Origin: a virus | IMG/VR virus record: IMGVR_UViG_3300021963_000477 | Coordinates: 1 to 29,722 of that record | Direction: 5' to 3' (one strand) | Length of the DNA stretch: 29,722 nucleotides | Shown: positions 13,171-21,923 of the stretch, piece by piece | How positions within the stretch are numbered: the stretch's first letter is position 1 | Layout of the letters: each line of letters starts with the position of its first letter | Program-made: the position numbers and the translations under genes | The notes under the pieces: generated by a model | Databases searched by the model: none | What the model was told of the DNA's origin: nothing | The model's input: the letters and a program-made list of their open reading frames with translations, nothing else

Positions 13171-15434
13171 TGTTGTATGATGTTTATGGTTCGTGTTTCT
13201 ATGATTCCTGAGTTCAATGTATATTCAACGTCTATTGGGTAAACAGTTCCTGCAGTTCCACTAGGTAAAGTTACCGTGACTAACTGAGCAGCTTCGATGT
13301 AGTCAGGTGCGATTATCACGTCTGCTGATGTTGTTGTAATTGATGCAGAATAAGTGTCGTTAACAAAGTCAATTGATAACTGAATATCTCCTCCATCTAC
13401 TCCTACGTTTGGAGTTTGTGTTGCGTTTACCATTGGTCTAAAATCTAAAATCAATTGAAAGTTTACCTCTCCTGTTGTTAGATTAGATTGCATTGAGTTA
13501 ATGATGTAGCGTTTATCTCTGATTACTAATCTATCGTTTAAACGTAGGCTTGTCAATAGTCCAATAGGTAGAATCGTTTTTACGCTGATTAATCTCTGCT
13601 TTAAGTTGTAAAGATTATACAAGTAACTAAAATAGTACGTTCCAAATAATGTTTGTTGTACTGGTACATTTAATATCGTAGAAATGTCAGGAGCGAAGTT
13701 TAACGTGTAGTTGGTTAAGTTCGTGTATAAGTCTTGACCGAATGGCGTATAATCTAAAATCGTATTTGTAGAAGTTCCATCATTGAAATGGAAATCTGCA
13801 CTTTGGTTATCGTACTGATAAAGTAGAACAGGTTTAGGAATATACGGAGCAAATTCGTTGTTTAAAGAATAACCTACTTGTAAGTTTGTACCTGTGAATT
13901 TCGTCTGTAACAAGTTTTCGAAAGGAACGTCTAAAGTAAATTCATCTCCGTCGTAGTTGTATTGATATGTCGTGTTTCCATACTCACGCATAAATAACTG
14001 ACTGAATTGTTTGTTTAAGAATGATTCCGAATCTTGATACTTCATCGTTATTTTCTTGTAAAGCTTCATTCTGTCTACGTCAATAGTATCTACGTCTGTG
14101 TATTGTGAAATGTCTACAATTGCTCCTGCTGAGTACCAATCGTCTAATGGTTCTACTTGGAAATTATTCTCCGTTATTCCGTAGCAAGTCATGTTGAAAA
14201 TCTTGAGTATTCCACTAAAGAAATCGCTTACTTTCATGACAGGTGACATAGAAGCTAAATCCGTGTTTACCACCATTACGTTGTTTGCACAAGTTGCATT
14301 GCAATTGGCTACAGGTGCAAATAATCCTCCTGAAATTGCATATATTGTATAAATAACAGAAACATTCACAGTAACTGCAGTATGTGTTCTAACTTTGAAC
14401 GTATAAATAGAATCTAATCCAATTGTATTTTGAATTATAATTATAGGTAACACACCCGATGTACTGAATGGCATACTTTGAATAAAGTTACCATTTTGGT
14501 AAACATCTAAAATCGCACCTGTTGTTGCGGATATTGAATTGACGTTGATAGTGATGTAATGCTCACATTGATTCAATCCTAAATACTGAACGTGAATAGA
14601 ATTATCGGTTAAATCAAATGCGTTACTTGCATCGTTTCCTGATGTGGATAAACTTGTAAAGTCAATCGGTTGTGCTTCTGAAAAGAAGTTAAACTCATTT
14701 CTGTTTTTATACCACAAGAATAACTTCGTAAACCTGTCGTCACTTAAAAAGTTTCCATTGAAGGTAACTCCGTATTTATCTGCAATCTGTTCAAAGATTT
14801 TCTCTACTCTTACTGCAGGAAATAACTCTGTATAGTGAATGTGTCCTGCGTTCTGATGTATATCATGTGAACTATTTGTTGGAATAGAATAGTAAGCAGG
14901 TGAAATAGTTGTTGGAGGATTTCCGTCGTATGTCCAAACTCGCTTTGAACTAATCAAAGGATATTTAACATCATACGTGTTTGCGTTGTCTTCGATTCTA
15001 TTTTTGACCTCTGCTCCTGTGTAAGTATGGTTTATAGGTGTGTAATCCAAGTCAGATAACAAGTCCTCACCAAAGTAATCTAAAAGCGTTCTACCTTCTC
15101 CATAGAAACTTAATGAGTAGCTTTCTACTGCTCCGTTTTTTAGTTGTGCTTTATCAATCTGTATTTTACCTCTACGGAAAAACGTTAAGTCAATCTCAAT
15201 AAAAGCATTTCTGCGGATGTTGTGGTCAATAGTAGAATCTACGTCACTCTGATAAAAGTGCTGCAAGATAGCGTTGTTGTATGGTGAAGCAGGAATTGTA
15301 AAACTCTGAGAAAAGTCCGTGTAAGTCTTGGAAATATCTGCTACGTTTTGCTGAGTGGATGTTACTTGAATCTGCTCATCGTTGAATAGTTCGAGTCGTT
15401 GTCCTTCTATGTATACTTGTACCTTTCTATTCAT
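13167..15434 (-). CDS. putative distal tail / tail tip protein
   Basis: The 755-residue protein starts MNRKVQVYIEGQRLEL and has an N-terminal region (residues 1-110) with FSQSFTIPASPYN, similar to the hub-type start of tail tip proteins in Bacteroidota phages. Long beta-rich sections and a C-terminal Ig-like stretch (about 670-755, TSADVIIAPDYIEAAQLVTVTLP) follow. It has no lysozyme or protease motif that I can see. It lies between another distal tail protein (TAATG junction at 15434) and the tape measure, so a baseplate hub or tail tip role is likely. Confidence 0.65.
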   Translation of the reverse strand: MNRKVQVYIEGQRLELFNDEQIQVTSTQQNVADISKTYTDFSQSFTIPASPYNNAILQHFYQSDVDSTIDHNIRRNAFIEIDLTFFRRGKIQIDKAQLKNGAVESYSLSFYGEGRTLLDYFGEDLLSDLDYTPINHTYTGAEVKNRIEDNANTYDVKYPLISSKRVWTYDGNPPTTISPAYYSIPTNSSHDIHQNAGHIHYTELFPAVRVEKIFEQIADKYGVTFNGNFLSDDRFTKLFLWYKNRNEFNFFSEAQPIDFTSLSTSGNDASNAFDLTDNSIHVQYLGLNQCEHYITINVNSISATTGAILDVYQNGNFIQSMPFSTSGVLPIIIIQNTIGLDSIYTFKVRTHTAVTVNVSVIYTIYAISGGLFAPVANCNATCANNVMVVNTDLASMSPVMKVSDFFSGILKIFNMTCYGITENNFQVEPLDDWYSAGAIVDISQYTDVDTIDVDRMKLYKKITMKYQDSESFLNKQFSQLFMREYGNTTYQYNYDGDEFTLDVPFENLLQTKFTGTNLQVGYSLNNEFAPYIPKPVLLYQYDNQSADFHFNDGTSTNTILDYTPFGQDLYTNLTNYTLNFAPDISTILNVPVQQTLFGTYYFSYLYNLYNLKQRLISVKTILPIGLLTSLRLNDRLVIRDKRYIINSMQSNLTTGEVNFQLILDFRPMVNATQTPNVGVDGGDIQLSIDFVNDTYSASITTTSADVIIAPDYIEAAQLVTVTLPSGTAGTVYPIDVEYTLNSGIIETRTINIIQQ

Positions 15435-16480
15435 TACACTACAGAGTTAATTGTGTCGTAAGCGTATTCAAAATCTAACTGATAGTTAATCATGTGAGTA
15501 TTTATGCTTTTGAAAAGCTCCGTTGATTTCGTGTTTATCTTCACTGGAGATTTGTCTAGTAGGATTCTTTCGCTTAACATGAGTTGTTTAATGACTTCTG
15601 AATAACTTTCGTTTACCCAATCAGTGTTTACCTTAATCTGTTCTTTTGCGTTCGTGTTAAAGACTTTTCTTTGACCTTCCTGAACGTTGTAACTTGGATA
15701 GGTTTGTGGCATTAAATTGTATTCCGTGTTTTCAACGTTGATTGAATTGTTACTCGCCTTAAAAAACCACTCAGTTTGCCATGCTCCAAACTTGTTAACG
15801 AAGTCACATCGAATCGGTGTATATTTACATTCGTCTTTAGGTCTGAATGTCGCACTCCATACGGTGCTTCCTCCTGTTATAATCTCTACTAGATTACCAT
15901 CGTTTAAATATGTAGGCCATACTTTCGCCCAATCATTTACATTTGACGTAGCCAAAGAACCTGTCTGAACTCCTCCTGTAACTAGATTCGTGTATTTGAT
16001 TGAATATCCACTCGCTCCCTCAATTGTAATATGACCTGTGTTCCCTGTTCCATCGTTGTAATAGTAAGAGTCTATAGGTGAAAGGTGTGCTATGAAAAGA
16101 TTCGGATTTGCTCCGTCAGTATAATTTCCGTACCCGTCGTAACATCTTCTTGTGATTGTAGTTCCAAACTGAACGAATCCACCTGTAGTTTTCTTGAAAG
16201 TCTTGATTCCAATCCAGCACCATTGTGCAGCAGGAGTAACAGGATTCCCACTTGTGACGTTCTGTAATGTGTTGTGACTGATAAACTCACGAATGTAAGG
16301 AGATAAGTCGTAGTAAGTAGCAGGTGAACTAGAAGAAGGAATGTTTTTACTTAACGTGTAAGCAGGTGAACTCGGCATCGGAGTAGTATTACCATTCCAA
16401 AGGAAGATTTGGATCATTGAAGCAGTCTGCCCTGTTTCGTTGATTGTTAGAATGTAAGGTGAACGTGCGAAAATTGACAT
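15434..16480 (-). CDS. putative distal tail protein
   Basis: The 348-residue, beta-rich protein starts with FARSPYILTINETGQTAS and ends in a region (YSEVIKQLMLSERILLD, KSTELFKSINTHMINYQLDF) that I recall from baseplate-associated proteins of Bacteroidota siphophages. There are several cysteines (WCWIG, CYDGYG, ECKYTPIRC). It sits between the gp10-like protein and the tail tip protein, both joined to it closely. A role in the tail tip is inferred from position. The true family is not certain. Confidence 0.6.
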   Translation of the reverse strand: MSIFARSPYILTINETGQTASMIQIFLWNGNTTPMPSSPAYTLSKNIPSSSSPATYYDLSPYIREFISHNTLQNVTSGNPVTPAAQWCWIGIKTFKKTTGGFVQFGTTITRRCYDGYGNYTDGANPNLFIAHLSPIDSYYYNDGTGNTGHITIEGASGYSIKYTNLVTGGVQTGSLATSNVNDWAKVWPTYLNDGNLVEIITGGSTVWSATFRPKDECKYTPIRCDFVNKFGAWQTEWFFKASNNSINVENTEYNLMPQTYPSYNVQEGQRKVFNTNAKEQIKVNTDWVNESYSEVIKQLMLSERILLDKSPVKINTKSTELFKSINTHMINYQLDFEYAYDTINSVV

Positions 16481-16990
16481 CTATTTTTGATTTGGAAATA
16501 CTGTGTTATTAAATAATTTTATTGCATCTAATCCGAATGCTTCTACTAGGTCATCAGGTAAACGCTTGATTGCTTTTTCAAATGGTTTAGTAAAGAATAA
16601 ACTAGGTTTAATTCCGTTGTAATATACTGATCGTGCAATTGCAAACGATAAAGACTTTCTGCTTTTAAACTTTCCTTTTTCTCTAGGTGCTAGTCCTTTT
16701 CTAACTACCCATTTATCGAATGCTTTAGCAGGAGGCATTTTGTTCGTGTATTTGAAGTCTGTATTGTACTTCTTTTTAATACCACTAACTCCTTTGTCCT
16801 GATAAAAACCGTACTCCTCCATTGAGAAGTCCATTTCGAATGAATTAGGATTTGCCTTGACGTTTCCTTTGATTGAATTATACAAGCTCTTAGACGAGTT
16901 CTTTCCTTGACGTGTTAAGTTAGACTTAGCCTGACTCACTACGTAATCACGGAACTTGTTAAGCTCTAGTTGTAATTCACTCTGCTTCAT
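16481..16990 (-). CDS. HK97 gp10-like head-tail joining protein
   Basis: The 169-residue basic protein matches the gp10-like family pattern. A helical N terminus (QLELNKFRDYVVSQAKSNL) is followed by a central EYGFYQDKGVSGIKKKYN motif, where these proteins carry a conserved Y-x-x-x-x-x-G, and a final FFTKPFEKAIKRL. Such proteins form part of the neck or complete the tail. The gene overlaps the upstream 42-codon gene by 14 bp. Confidence 0.7.
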   Translation of the reverse strand: MKQSELQLELNKFRDYVVSQAKSNLTRQGKNSSKSLYNSIKGNVKANPNSFEMDFSMEEYGFYQDKGVSGIKKKYNTDFKYTNKMPPAKAFDKWVVRKGLAPREKGKFKSRKSLSFAIARSVYYNGIKPSLFFTKPFEKAIKRLPDDLVEAFGLDAIKLFNNTVFPNQK

Positions 16991-17105
16991 CCTTTGGTTT
17001 ACTCGCTTCGTTTAAAATATTCAAAATAGGAACTCCGAACTTCATCGGTAACTCACTTAATATTTGCTCTAATTGCTTTACTTGTTCTTCTGATAGTGTT
17101 AACAT
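16977..17105 (-). CDS. tiny acidic protein (42 aa)
   Basis: The 42-codon frame (MLTLSEEQVKQLEQILSELP...) has the leader AAAACACGAATC before its ATG and ends 14 bp inside the gp10-like gene. It fills a 125-bp space otherwise without a gene. The sequence is a likely amphipathic helix followed by a short hydrophobic part (GVPILNILNEA). Translation is supported by tight packing and the leader. Function unknown. Confidence 0.6.
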   Translation of the reverse strand: MLTLSEEQVKQLEQILSELPMKFGVPILNILNEASKPKDEAE

Positions 17106-17115
17106 GATTCGTGTT

Positions 17116-17385
17116 TTAGATGATTACTACTCCGATTGCTTCAGCGACATACTCGTTCACTACTGAATTATCAGTCCCCCAAGTTAAGAATTGTTCTTCG
17201 GTCAAGGTGTAATTGTCTTGACTTAATACCTTTCCCTCTTCGGTTAGTAATTGCCAGTACGTTGTGCAAGTCGTTGCATCCGTTGCGAAGTTCAATACAA
17301 GTACGCTCAATCGTGTCGCAGTACCTTCGTTAAGTGGGTAGGGAATCGGTTTGATTGCTACTCCGTTTGTGTTTGTTGTTTCCAT
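17116..17385 (-). CDS. conserved-looking tail protein (89 aa)
   Basis: The protein reads as one small domain: AIKPIPYPLNEGTATRLSV, then ATTCTTYWQLLTEEGKVL, then EQFLTWGTDNSVVNEYVAEAIGV. I recall close relatives beside the tail fibre gene in other Bacteroidota phages, without a known function. It follows the tail fibre by 3 bp and has no membrane segment. It could be a small fibre-associated or fibre-assembly protein, which is a guess from position. Confidence 0.6.
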   Translation of the reverse strand: METTNTNGVAIKPIPYPLNEGTATRLSVLVLNFATDATTCTTYWQLLTEEGKVLSQDNYTLTEEQFLTWGTDNSVVNEYVAEAIGVVII

Positions 17386-17388
17386 ATT

Positions 17389-18762
17389 TTATAATAATAA
17401 TGCCCATCCAGTGGACTTGTTAACGTATAAACCTTCAGTTCCATCAGTTTGATAAACTACCAATCCAACAGCGGGAGACGCAATAGCGGTACGCTGTGCC
17501 TGAGTTTGTCTTGGAGGGAGGAAGCCACGAGTCGTGCTATCAACTTGTAGTTGACTACTTGCGTTAATTGTACCCGAACCATAGTAACCCGCACCCGTTA
17601 AACTAATTAAAGAGTAAAGTTTATTTCCCGCAGCATCGTCAAAAAACACAAAGTTGTTTGATGTTCCACCCGCTGAAAAACGAAATGTACCTGCACTTAC
17701 TCCGAGTCCCATACTTATACCTGCGCTTGTGTAAATAGCTAATTTAACATTATTTGTATCTGCTCCTAAATCAACTCTACCCGAAAGCAAGTTTAAACCC
17801 GTAGAAGATACATTACATATTTCAGTAAATGTTGCACCCGTATAGTTACCCATTGCAACGCGATTGCCAGAAGGTGTGCCTAATCTAATTGCTCCCGCTG
17901 CTAATCCGATTGCATAATCATTTATGCCCTCGTAAAGAAATATTTTTTTATCTAATGTTGCGGGGAATGTCATTTGTGTAACCCTCGCAGTACCATTAAC
18001 GTCTAGCTTGAATCCTGCGTTTGTTGTGGTGTTTACCCCTACGTTCCCATCGTTAAAGATAGTCATTCTGATAGCTCCATTTGTTCCGAATTGTGTAGGG
18101 AAATTTCCTCCGTTACCAAAAAACGAAGCATACTGAAGACCACCCGTAAACAAAAATCCACCGCCCGTACTATCCGTACCGAAATACGTTGTTGTGCCCG
18201 AATTGGAAACTTGTTGTGCTACTCCACTTGTACTCGCTCTTGATAATGAAATTGGATAATTTCCCGTAGTCACTATGCGCATTGCTCCGCTAATGTCAAG
18301 TGATTGTTGTGGAGAAGCATTGTTAATCCCCAACCTTCCATTAGTATTGTCCCAAAAAAAGTTAGCACTCTCACTCACCACATTCCCCGTACCTTCAAAC
18401 AATACACGTCCAACAGTACCCGAAGTGATTGCAGTCGTACCGATTGTGATTCCCGTAGATACAGTGAATGTTCTATCTGCTGAAAGGTCTTGTGTAGTTC
18501 CGTTTATTGTTAGGGTGCGTGTAGTTGGGACTTTGCCATTCAACGCAGTATTCAAGTCAGTTTGTGAGGATAGTGTTCCTGTGATAGTTCCCCAAGAAGC
18601 TGCTTGACTTGCTGAAATCTCTACATAGGCTGAACCTGTCCAACGATAGGTCTTGTTAGTGTCCTCTGCTATGTAGATTGTTTTTAAACTACCTGTAGCG
18701 GGAAATCCTGCTAGGTTTGCGTAGTTCTTTACCTGTGATGGAATGTTTATGTCTATTGCCAT
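17389..18762 (-). CDS. tail fibre protein
   Basis: The 457-residue protein opens with a short attachment segment (residues 1-45, YIAEDTNKTYRWTGSAYVEI). A long Gly/Thr/Asn/Ser-rich, beta-helix-like shaft follows with phrases such as GRLGINNASPQQSLDISG and GFKLDVNGTARVTQ. The end LQVDSTTRGFLPPRQTQAQRTA...GTEGLYVNKSTGWALL is common in phage fibres. There is no Ser-Asp autoprotease chaperone domain at the C terminus. It probably contacts the host surface. A 10-bp overlap joins it to the upstream gene. This stretch is richer in G and C than its neighbours, as is common in exchanged fibre genes. Confidence 0.75.
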   Translation of the reverse strand: MAIDINIPSQVKNYANLAGFPATGSLKTIYIAEDTNKTYRWTGSAYVEISASQAASWGTITGTLSSQTDLNTALNGKVPTTRTLTINGTTQDLSADRTFTVSTGITIGTTAITSGTVGRVLFEGTGNVVSESANFFWDNTNGRLGINNASPQQSLDISGAMRIVTTGNYPISLSRASTSGVAQQVSNSGTTTYFGTDSTGGGFLFTGGLQYASFFGNGGNFPTQFGTNGAIRMTIFNDGNVGVNTTTNAGFKLDVNGTARVTQMTFPATLDKKIFLYEGINDYAIGLAAGAIRLGTPSGNRVAMGNYTGATFTEICNVSSTGLNLLSGRVDLGADTNNVKLAIYTSAGISMGLGVSAGTFRFSAGGTSNNFVFFDDAAGNKLYSLISLTGAGYYGSGTINASSQLQVDSTTRGFLPPRQTQAQRTAIASPAVGLVVYQTDGTEGLYVNKSTGWALLL

Positions 18763-19403
18763 ACTAAATTTATTGTTTGATTGCTTAAAGTTGCAAATGT
18801 TGATGTCGCTACTTGTGTTCCGTCTATTTGTAGATTCAATGTCGTGTCAGGTAGCGTAAGAGTGTCTCCGCTTGGAATCGTTGCAGTATAACTTGCGTTC
18901 GTGTTTACAACGTATGAAGGCGAACAAAAAGGAGCATAGCTACCAGTGTCGCAAATCGTCATGTCGTTAGGAATCGTAACATCGAATGTCATCGTCCATC
19001 CTGCAAGTAAGTTCTCGAATCTTTCTGTAAATGGTTCTAATGCAGGTTCTCCTGCAACTACGAAATTTAAGTCCCATAGATTGCCGTGAAGCATCTGCTG
19101 ATAACATCTATTCAACACGTGGTGTTGTGTGTTTAGAACGTCTAATTCGTTGTTATTTTCTTGAAATATATCAGTTGTTTCCGTTTTGGAAATATCTACT
19201 ATATCCATTGCTAGAATAGATACGTTAAACGTCTGAGTGTTGCTTTGTAAAGACGAACTATTCACCATTATGTGAGTAAGTGGAAATATCGTCTGCTTGT
19301 TTAGATCAACTTGAAAGATGTCGCCTTGTGTAACAGAGTTTACTAACTCATCATTGTCAAAGTGCCACTTTAGTTTGTCTAGTATGTCGTAGAATCCTGT
19401 CAT
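18753..19403 (-). CDS. putative tail completion / terminator protein
   Basis: The 216-residue protein has an N-terminal domain (residues 1-145) with FYDILDKLKWHFDNDELVNSV, DIFQVDLNKQTIFPLTHIMV and FNVSILAMDIVD. This pattern resembles the small alpha-beta proteins that cap siphophage tails. A short Thr/Ser-rich beta domain follows (about 155-216). Its ATG overlaps the stop of the -1-frame chaperone product (ATGA at 19400-19403), so translation of the two may be coupled. Assigned mainly by position and fold type. Confidence 0.5.
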   Translation of the reverse strand: MTGFYDILDKLKWHFDNDELVNSVTQGDIFQVDLNKQTIFPLTHIMVNSSSLQSNTQTFNVSILAMDIVDISKTETTDIFQENNNELDVLNTQHHVLNRCYQQMLHGNLWDLNFVVAGEPALEPFTERFENLLAGWTMTFDVTIPNDMTICDTGSYAPFCSPSYVVNTNASYTATIPSGDTLTLPDTTLNLQIDGTQVATSTFATLSNQTINLVWQ

Positions 19404-19675
19404 CGTTTTAAATTACGTTCAAATTGTCTTCTTTCAATTTCGTTTTTTTGCTTTTCAAAGACAAGATAGGTAAGACATTTAGTAAGTCTGAGTTCGGTAA
19501 CTTCATCAAATCGTGTAACATCTCCTTTTGCGAGAGCATAAATGCTTTGATACCATCCCCATTGCTTGGCAAACTGAGTTGTTTCTGAAAAGTCGTTGAT
19601 AGGTTCTTGTCCTTCTTCATCTCCTTCTCCAAATAGTTCAGGGTAGCCTGCAGTAACTCGTTTCCTAAACTCCAA
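19400..19675 (-). CDS. -1 frame C-terminal extension of the tail assembly chaperone
   Basis: This frame has no ATG of its own near its start, yet it is clearly protein-like: FAKQWGWYQSIYALAKGD, then VTRFDEVTELRLTKCLTYL and a basic coiled end. I recall this pattern from Bacteroidota phage proteins where it follows a chaperone-like gene. It would be joined after residue 167 of the 19408-20175 gene by a -1 slip on the T9 run at 19674-19682, giving a product of about 258 residues. Its TGA overlaps the next gene's ATG. The gpG/gpGT frameshift of lambda is the model. Which product dominates is unknown. Confidence 0.65.
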   Translation of the reverse strand: MEFRKRVTAGYPELFGEGDEEGQEPINDFSETTQFAKQWGWYQSIYALAKGDVTRFDEVTELRLTKCLTYLVFEKQKNEIERRQFERNLKR

Positions 19676-20175
19676 AAAAAAACACTTGATGCTATTACCA
19701 CGTCAAGTGGAGCAAACTTCATTAACTCCTGAAAGTCTACATTCGGTTCATAAGGCAAGATATCGTATTTATCCTTTCGTGTTTTCACGATTGGTCTGTA
19801 CATCACTGACATCGCCTTGTGGTAACTATCCCAATTCGTAAGGTGTGATTCTAAATCTACATATTCCCCGAATGTGATTGCTTCTAACTCTGGAATGAAT
19901 CCAAATTCAATCTCTCCCTCTTCAGCTTTGATTTTAAACCTGTTTTGGAACTTAGGCTTCTCTGAGAATAACTTTGTGAAGTGTGCTATTAGCTCATTTA
20001 AGCTCGTTAGCTTCATTTTAACTACGTCCTTTAACTCTATACCACAAAAGATTTCTACCATCTTCTGAGCAACAAATTCTTCATCGTTGGAATCTGCCTG
20101 AACTTTTAAGAAGTCCTGATAGTGTTTAAGTGGAATTTCACTTAGGCTAGAAGGTACGTTGATTTCTAACTTCAT
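19408..20175 (-). CDS. putative tail assembly chaperone (zero-frame product)
   Basis: The 255-residue protein starts MKLEINVPSSLSEIPLKHYQ. Residues 1-167 hold a folded domain (QKMVEIFCGIELKDVVKMKL, EFGFIPELEAITFGEYVDLE, SVMYRPIVKTRKDKYDILPY). After the slip site the zero frame reads WSLGNELLQATLNYLEKE and a Lys-rich end. It lies downstream of the terminase block and upstream of tail genes, where phages encode tape-measure chaperones made in two forms by frameshifting. The tape measure itself is further along than usual. The leader matches that of the gene at 7665. The family name is not certain. Confidence 0.65.
   Translation of the reverse strand: MKLEINVPSSLSEIPLKHYQDFLKVQADSNDEEFVAQKMVEIFCGIELKDVVKMKLTSLNELIAHFTKLFSEKPKFQNRFKIKAEEGEIEFGFIPELEAITFGEYVDLESHLTNWDSYHKAMSVMYRPIVKTRKDKYDILPYEPNVDFQELMKFAPLDVVIASSVFFWSLGNELLQATLNYLEKEMKKDKNLSTTFQKQLSLPSNGDGIKAFMLSQKEMLHDLMKLPNSDLLNVLPILSLKSKKTKLKEDNLNVI
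19674..19682 (-). other. -1 ribosomal frameshift slippery site (T9)
   Basis: Nine Ts on the minus strand are read in the zero frame as GTT TTT TTT TGG, so T TTT TTT fits the X XXY YYZ slippery rule. A -1 slip leads directly into the open frame 19400-19675. Downstream within 30 bases only weak hairpins are visible (GTTT/AAAC; CAGG/CCTG at 19639-19650), so stimulation may come from elsewhere or be weak. Confidence 0.65.
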
Positions 20176-20189
20176 AATTTTAAAACGAT

Positions 20190-20369
20190 TTAATTTTTGT
20201 TTTGTTGCACTAGGATAATGTCGTATGCTGCAGTCAACATTTGGAAGTGTCTTCTAATCATCATAACATCATCGAATACTATTACAATCCGTTTTCCTGT
20301 ACGCTGATAGATGTAGTCCTCTACGACTCTTTTCATCATTGGTAAATCATCTGATGTTGTATTGTCCAT
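20190..20369 (-). CDS. small hypothetical protein (59 aa)
   Basis: The 59-codon frame (MDNTTSDDLPMMKRVVEDYI...) starts 23 bp inside the end of the large terminase gene and fills the space before the chaperone gene. It has an alternating pattern (KRIVIVFDDVMMIRRHFQML) suggesting one small alpha-beta or helical unit. No family recognised. The length, coding character and lack of another gene here support it. Confidence 0.6.
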   Translation of the reverse strand: MDNTTSDDLPMMKRVVEDYIYQRTGKRIVIVFDDVMMIRRHFQMLTAAYDIILVQQNKN

Positions 20370-21507
20370 AGTTCTTTTTTAGTCCTAATGTTTCCATCTC
20401 GTGATATCTTAAAGCATCTATAGCGTGGTTAAAATGATCAATAGGAACGTTTGTTTTCTCTCCGTCTTTCTTTACACTCCAACAATAGCTTCTAAGCTCT
20501 TTGATTAGGTTTGTACTCGCACTTGTAACTAAGTAGTCTTGTCGTTGCATTACGTCAATTCCAAACTTGATTGAGTCAACTCCTTTCGTTACTCCTTTAA
20601 TCATCTTTCCGAATCTACGAATCTCCTCGATTGATTTAGGTTCTGAACTATCTGCATAAATTGTTACATTATTTGGGAGCACTTTTGCAATGTCAGAGTT
20701 TACCATTCCTGTACGATAGCAAATCTCGTTTATGATTCTTTGTCCATTGTAGTTGTAGATTTCAATTGCTGATGTTGGATCATTCGTGTAACCAAAGTCA
20801 AGTCCGATTCCTATCAACTTTGCTTCGCTTGGTATTGTGTCTATTGTTTTCCAGTTGTTGAAGATTACACCCTCAAGGCTTCCGATTTCTCCTAGTCCGT
20901 AAACACGCCACCAATTCGCCCAATAGGAACTCGTGGCTGCTTTCTCACGGTTCTTTTCGATTTGGCTAACTATTGACTCATCTAACGCTTCGTTGTCTTT
21001 GTAAGTTAAGATAATGAAATCTGAGTCAGGTTCGTCTTTTAGTTCCTTGTGTACCCAAAACTCGTTTGCAGGATTAAAGTCTAAGAATACTTCCTTTTTG
21101 GTACGAATGGAAAGCTCGTTGTAAGATTCAAAGCTTACGTTGTTACACTCGTTTATGTAAAGGATATCACGCCTTGCTCCTCTGAGTTTAGATGCGTCAT
21201 CTGCTGAGAAGAACTCTATAACACTTCCGTTTGCAAATTCGTATCTTAGAAGTGACTTATTGAATCTGTCGTCAATATAACGTCCTGTCCATCGCATTAC
21301 TTTAACAAAGTCTTTTAATGCACCACGTCGCAAGTGAGGGATTGATTCAGCTACTACAGATACTTCTAGTCCTGCTTGTTTTGTACACTTGTCAATAAGC
21401 ACGGGTAAAATCCCAAATGTCTTTCCAGCACTGGTACCTCCTTGAATAATCTTAATCCGTTTTTTCAAGGATAGAATCTTGTTTATCGCAGTCGTTCTTT
21501 TAAACAT
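20347..21507 (-). CDS. terL: terminase large subunit
   Basis: The 386-residue protein has a full terminase layout. Walker A is GGTSAGKT (residues 23-30) and Walker B is DILYINE (114-120), followed by a coupling segment. The RNase H-like nuclease has acidic residues in GIGLDFGYTNDP (Asp237), IYADSSEP (Asp286) and FNHAIDALRY (Asp364). It packages the phage DNA into the prohead through the portal and cuts concatemers. The family resembles the PBSX/Terminase_3 type; length is short-normal. It follows the small subunit by 2 bp. Confidence 0.93.
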   Translation of the reverse strand: MFKRTTAINKILSLKKRIKIIQGGTSAGKTFGILPVLIDKCTKQAGLEVSVVAESIPHLRRGALKDFVKVMRWTGRYIDDRFNKSLLRYEFANGSVIEFFSADDASKLRGARRDILYINECNNVSFESYNELSIRTKKEVFLDFNPANEFWVHKELKDEPDSDFIILTYKDNEALDESIVSQIEKNREKAATSSYWANWWRVYGLGEIGSLEGVIFNNWKTIDTIPSEAKLIGIGLDFGYTNDPTSAIEIYNYNGQRIINEICYRTGMVNSDIAKVLPNNVTIYADSSEPKSIEEIRRFGKMIKGVTKGVDSIKFGIDVMQRQDYLVTSASTNLIKELRSYCWSVKKDGEKTNVPIDHFNHAIDALRYHEMETLGLKKNYGQYNIR

Positions 21508-21509
21508 AC

Positions 21510-21923
21510 TTACTCCTCAGGGAACAATGGTTGCTCTGTTATAATCGTGCTTTCAACTTTCTCTGTTAATCCGTTTAATCGTTGTGTAATGGACGGATTG
21601 TACTGTCCTACCATGCCTCCTTCGATTTGGTCTTGACGGATTGCTTTTCTTATACGCGTACAGATGGGAGTATATTCTGAGTATCTTTTATCAGTATTCT
21701 TAAAATAATCATCAACGCATCCTACTCTGTCGTAGCAAAACAATTCAAATCCTTCTAGTGTTAGAGGTCTTTCTAGTGGTTCTGCTCTTTCTTCAAACTC
21801 CTTTCCTCCGAATACGCTTTTGATTCTTGGGTTCGCTTTTACGTCTGCTTTATACTTGTCGAATAGTTCACTTAGTTGTTCTGGTGAATCTAGGTTTCTT
21901 GGTCTTCCTACTTTATTTTTCAT
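21510..21923 (-). CDS. terS: terminase small subunit
   Basis: The 137-residue protein starts MKNKVGRPRNLDSPEQLSEL, a common start of small terminases. A helical region (TLEGFELFCYDRVGCVDDYF) resembles the DNA-recognition fold, and the C-terminal end (YNPSITQRLNGLTEKVES) is like that of known small subunits. It would recognise the packaging site and load the large subunit encoded immediately after. The start overlaps the upstream gene by 11 bp. The packaging site cannot be located from the sequence. Confidence 0.85.
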   Translation of the reverse strand: MKNKVGRPRNLDSPEQLSELFDKYKADVKANPRIKSVFGGKEFEERAEPLERPLTLEGFELFCYDRVGCVDDYFKNTDKRYSEYTPICTRIRKAIRQDQIEGGMVGQYNPSITQRLNGLTEKVESTIITEQPLFPEE

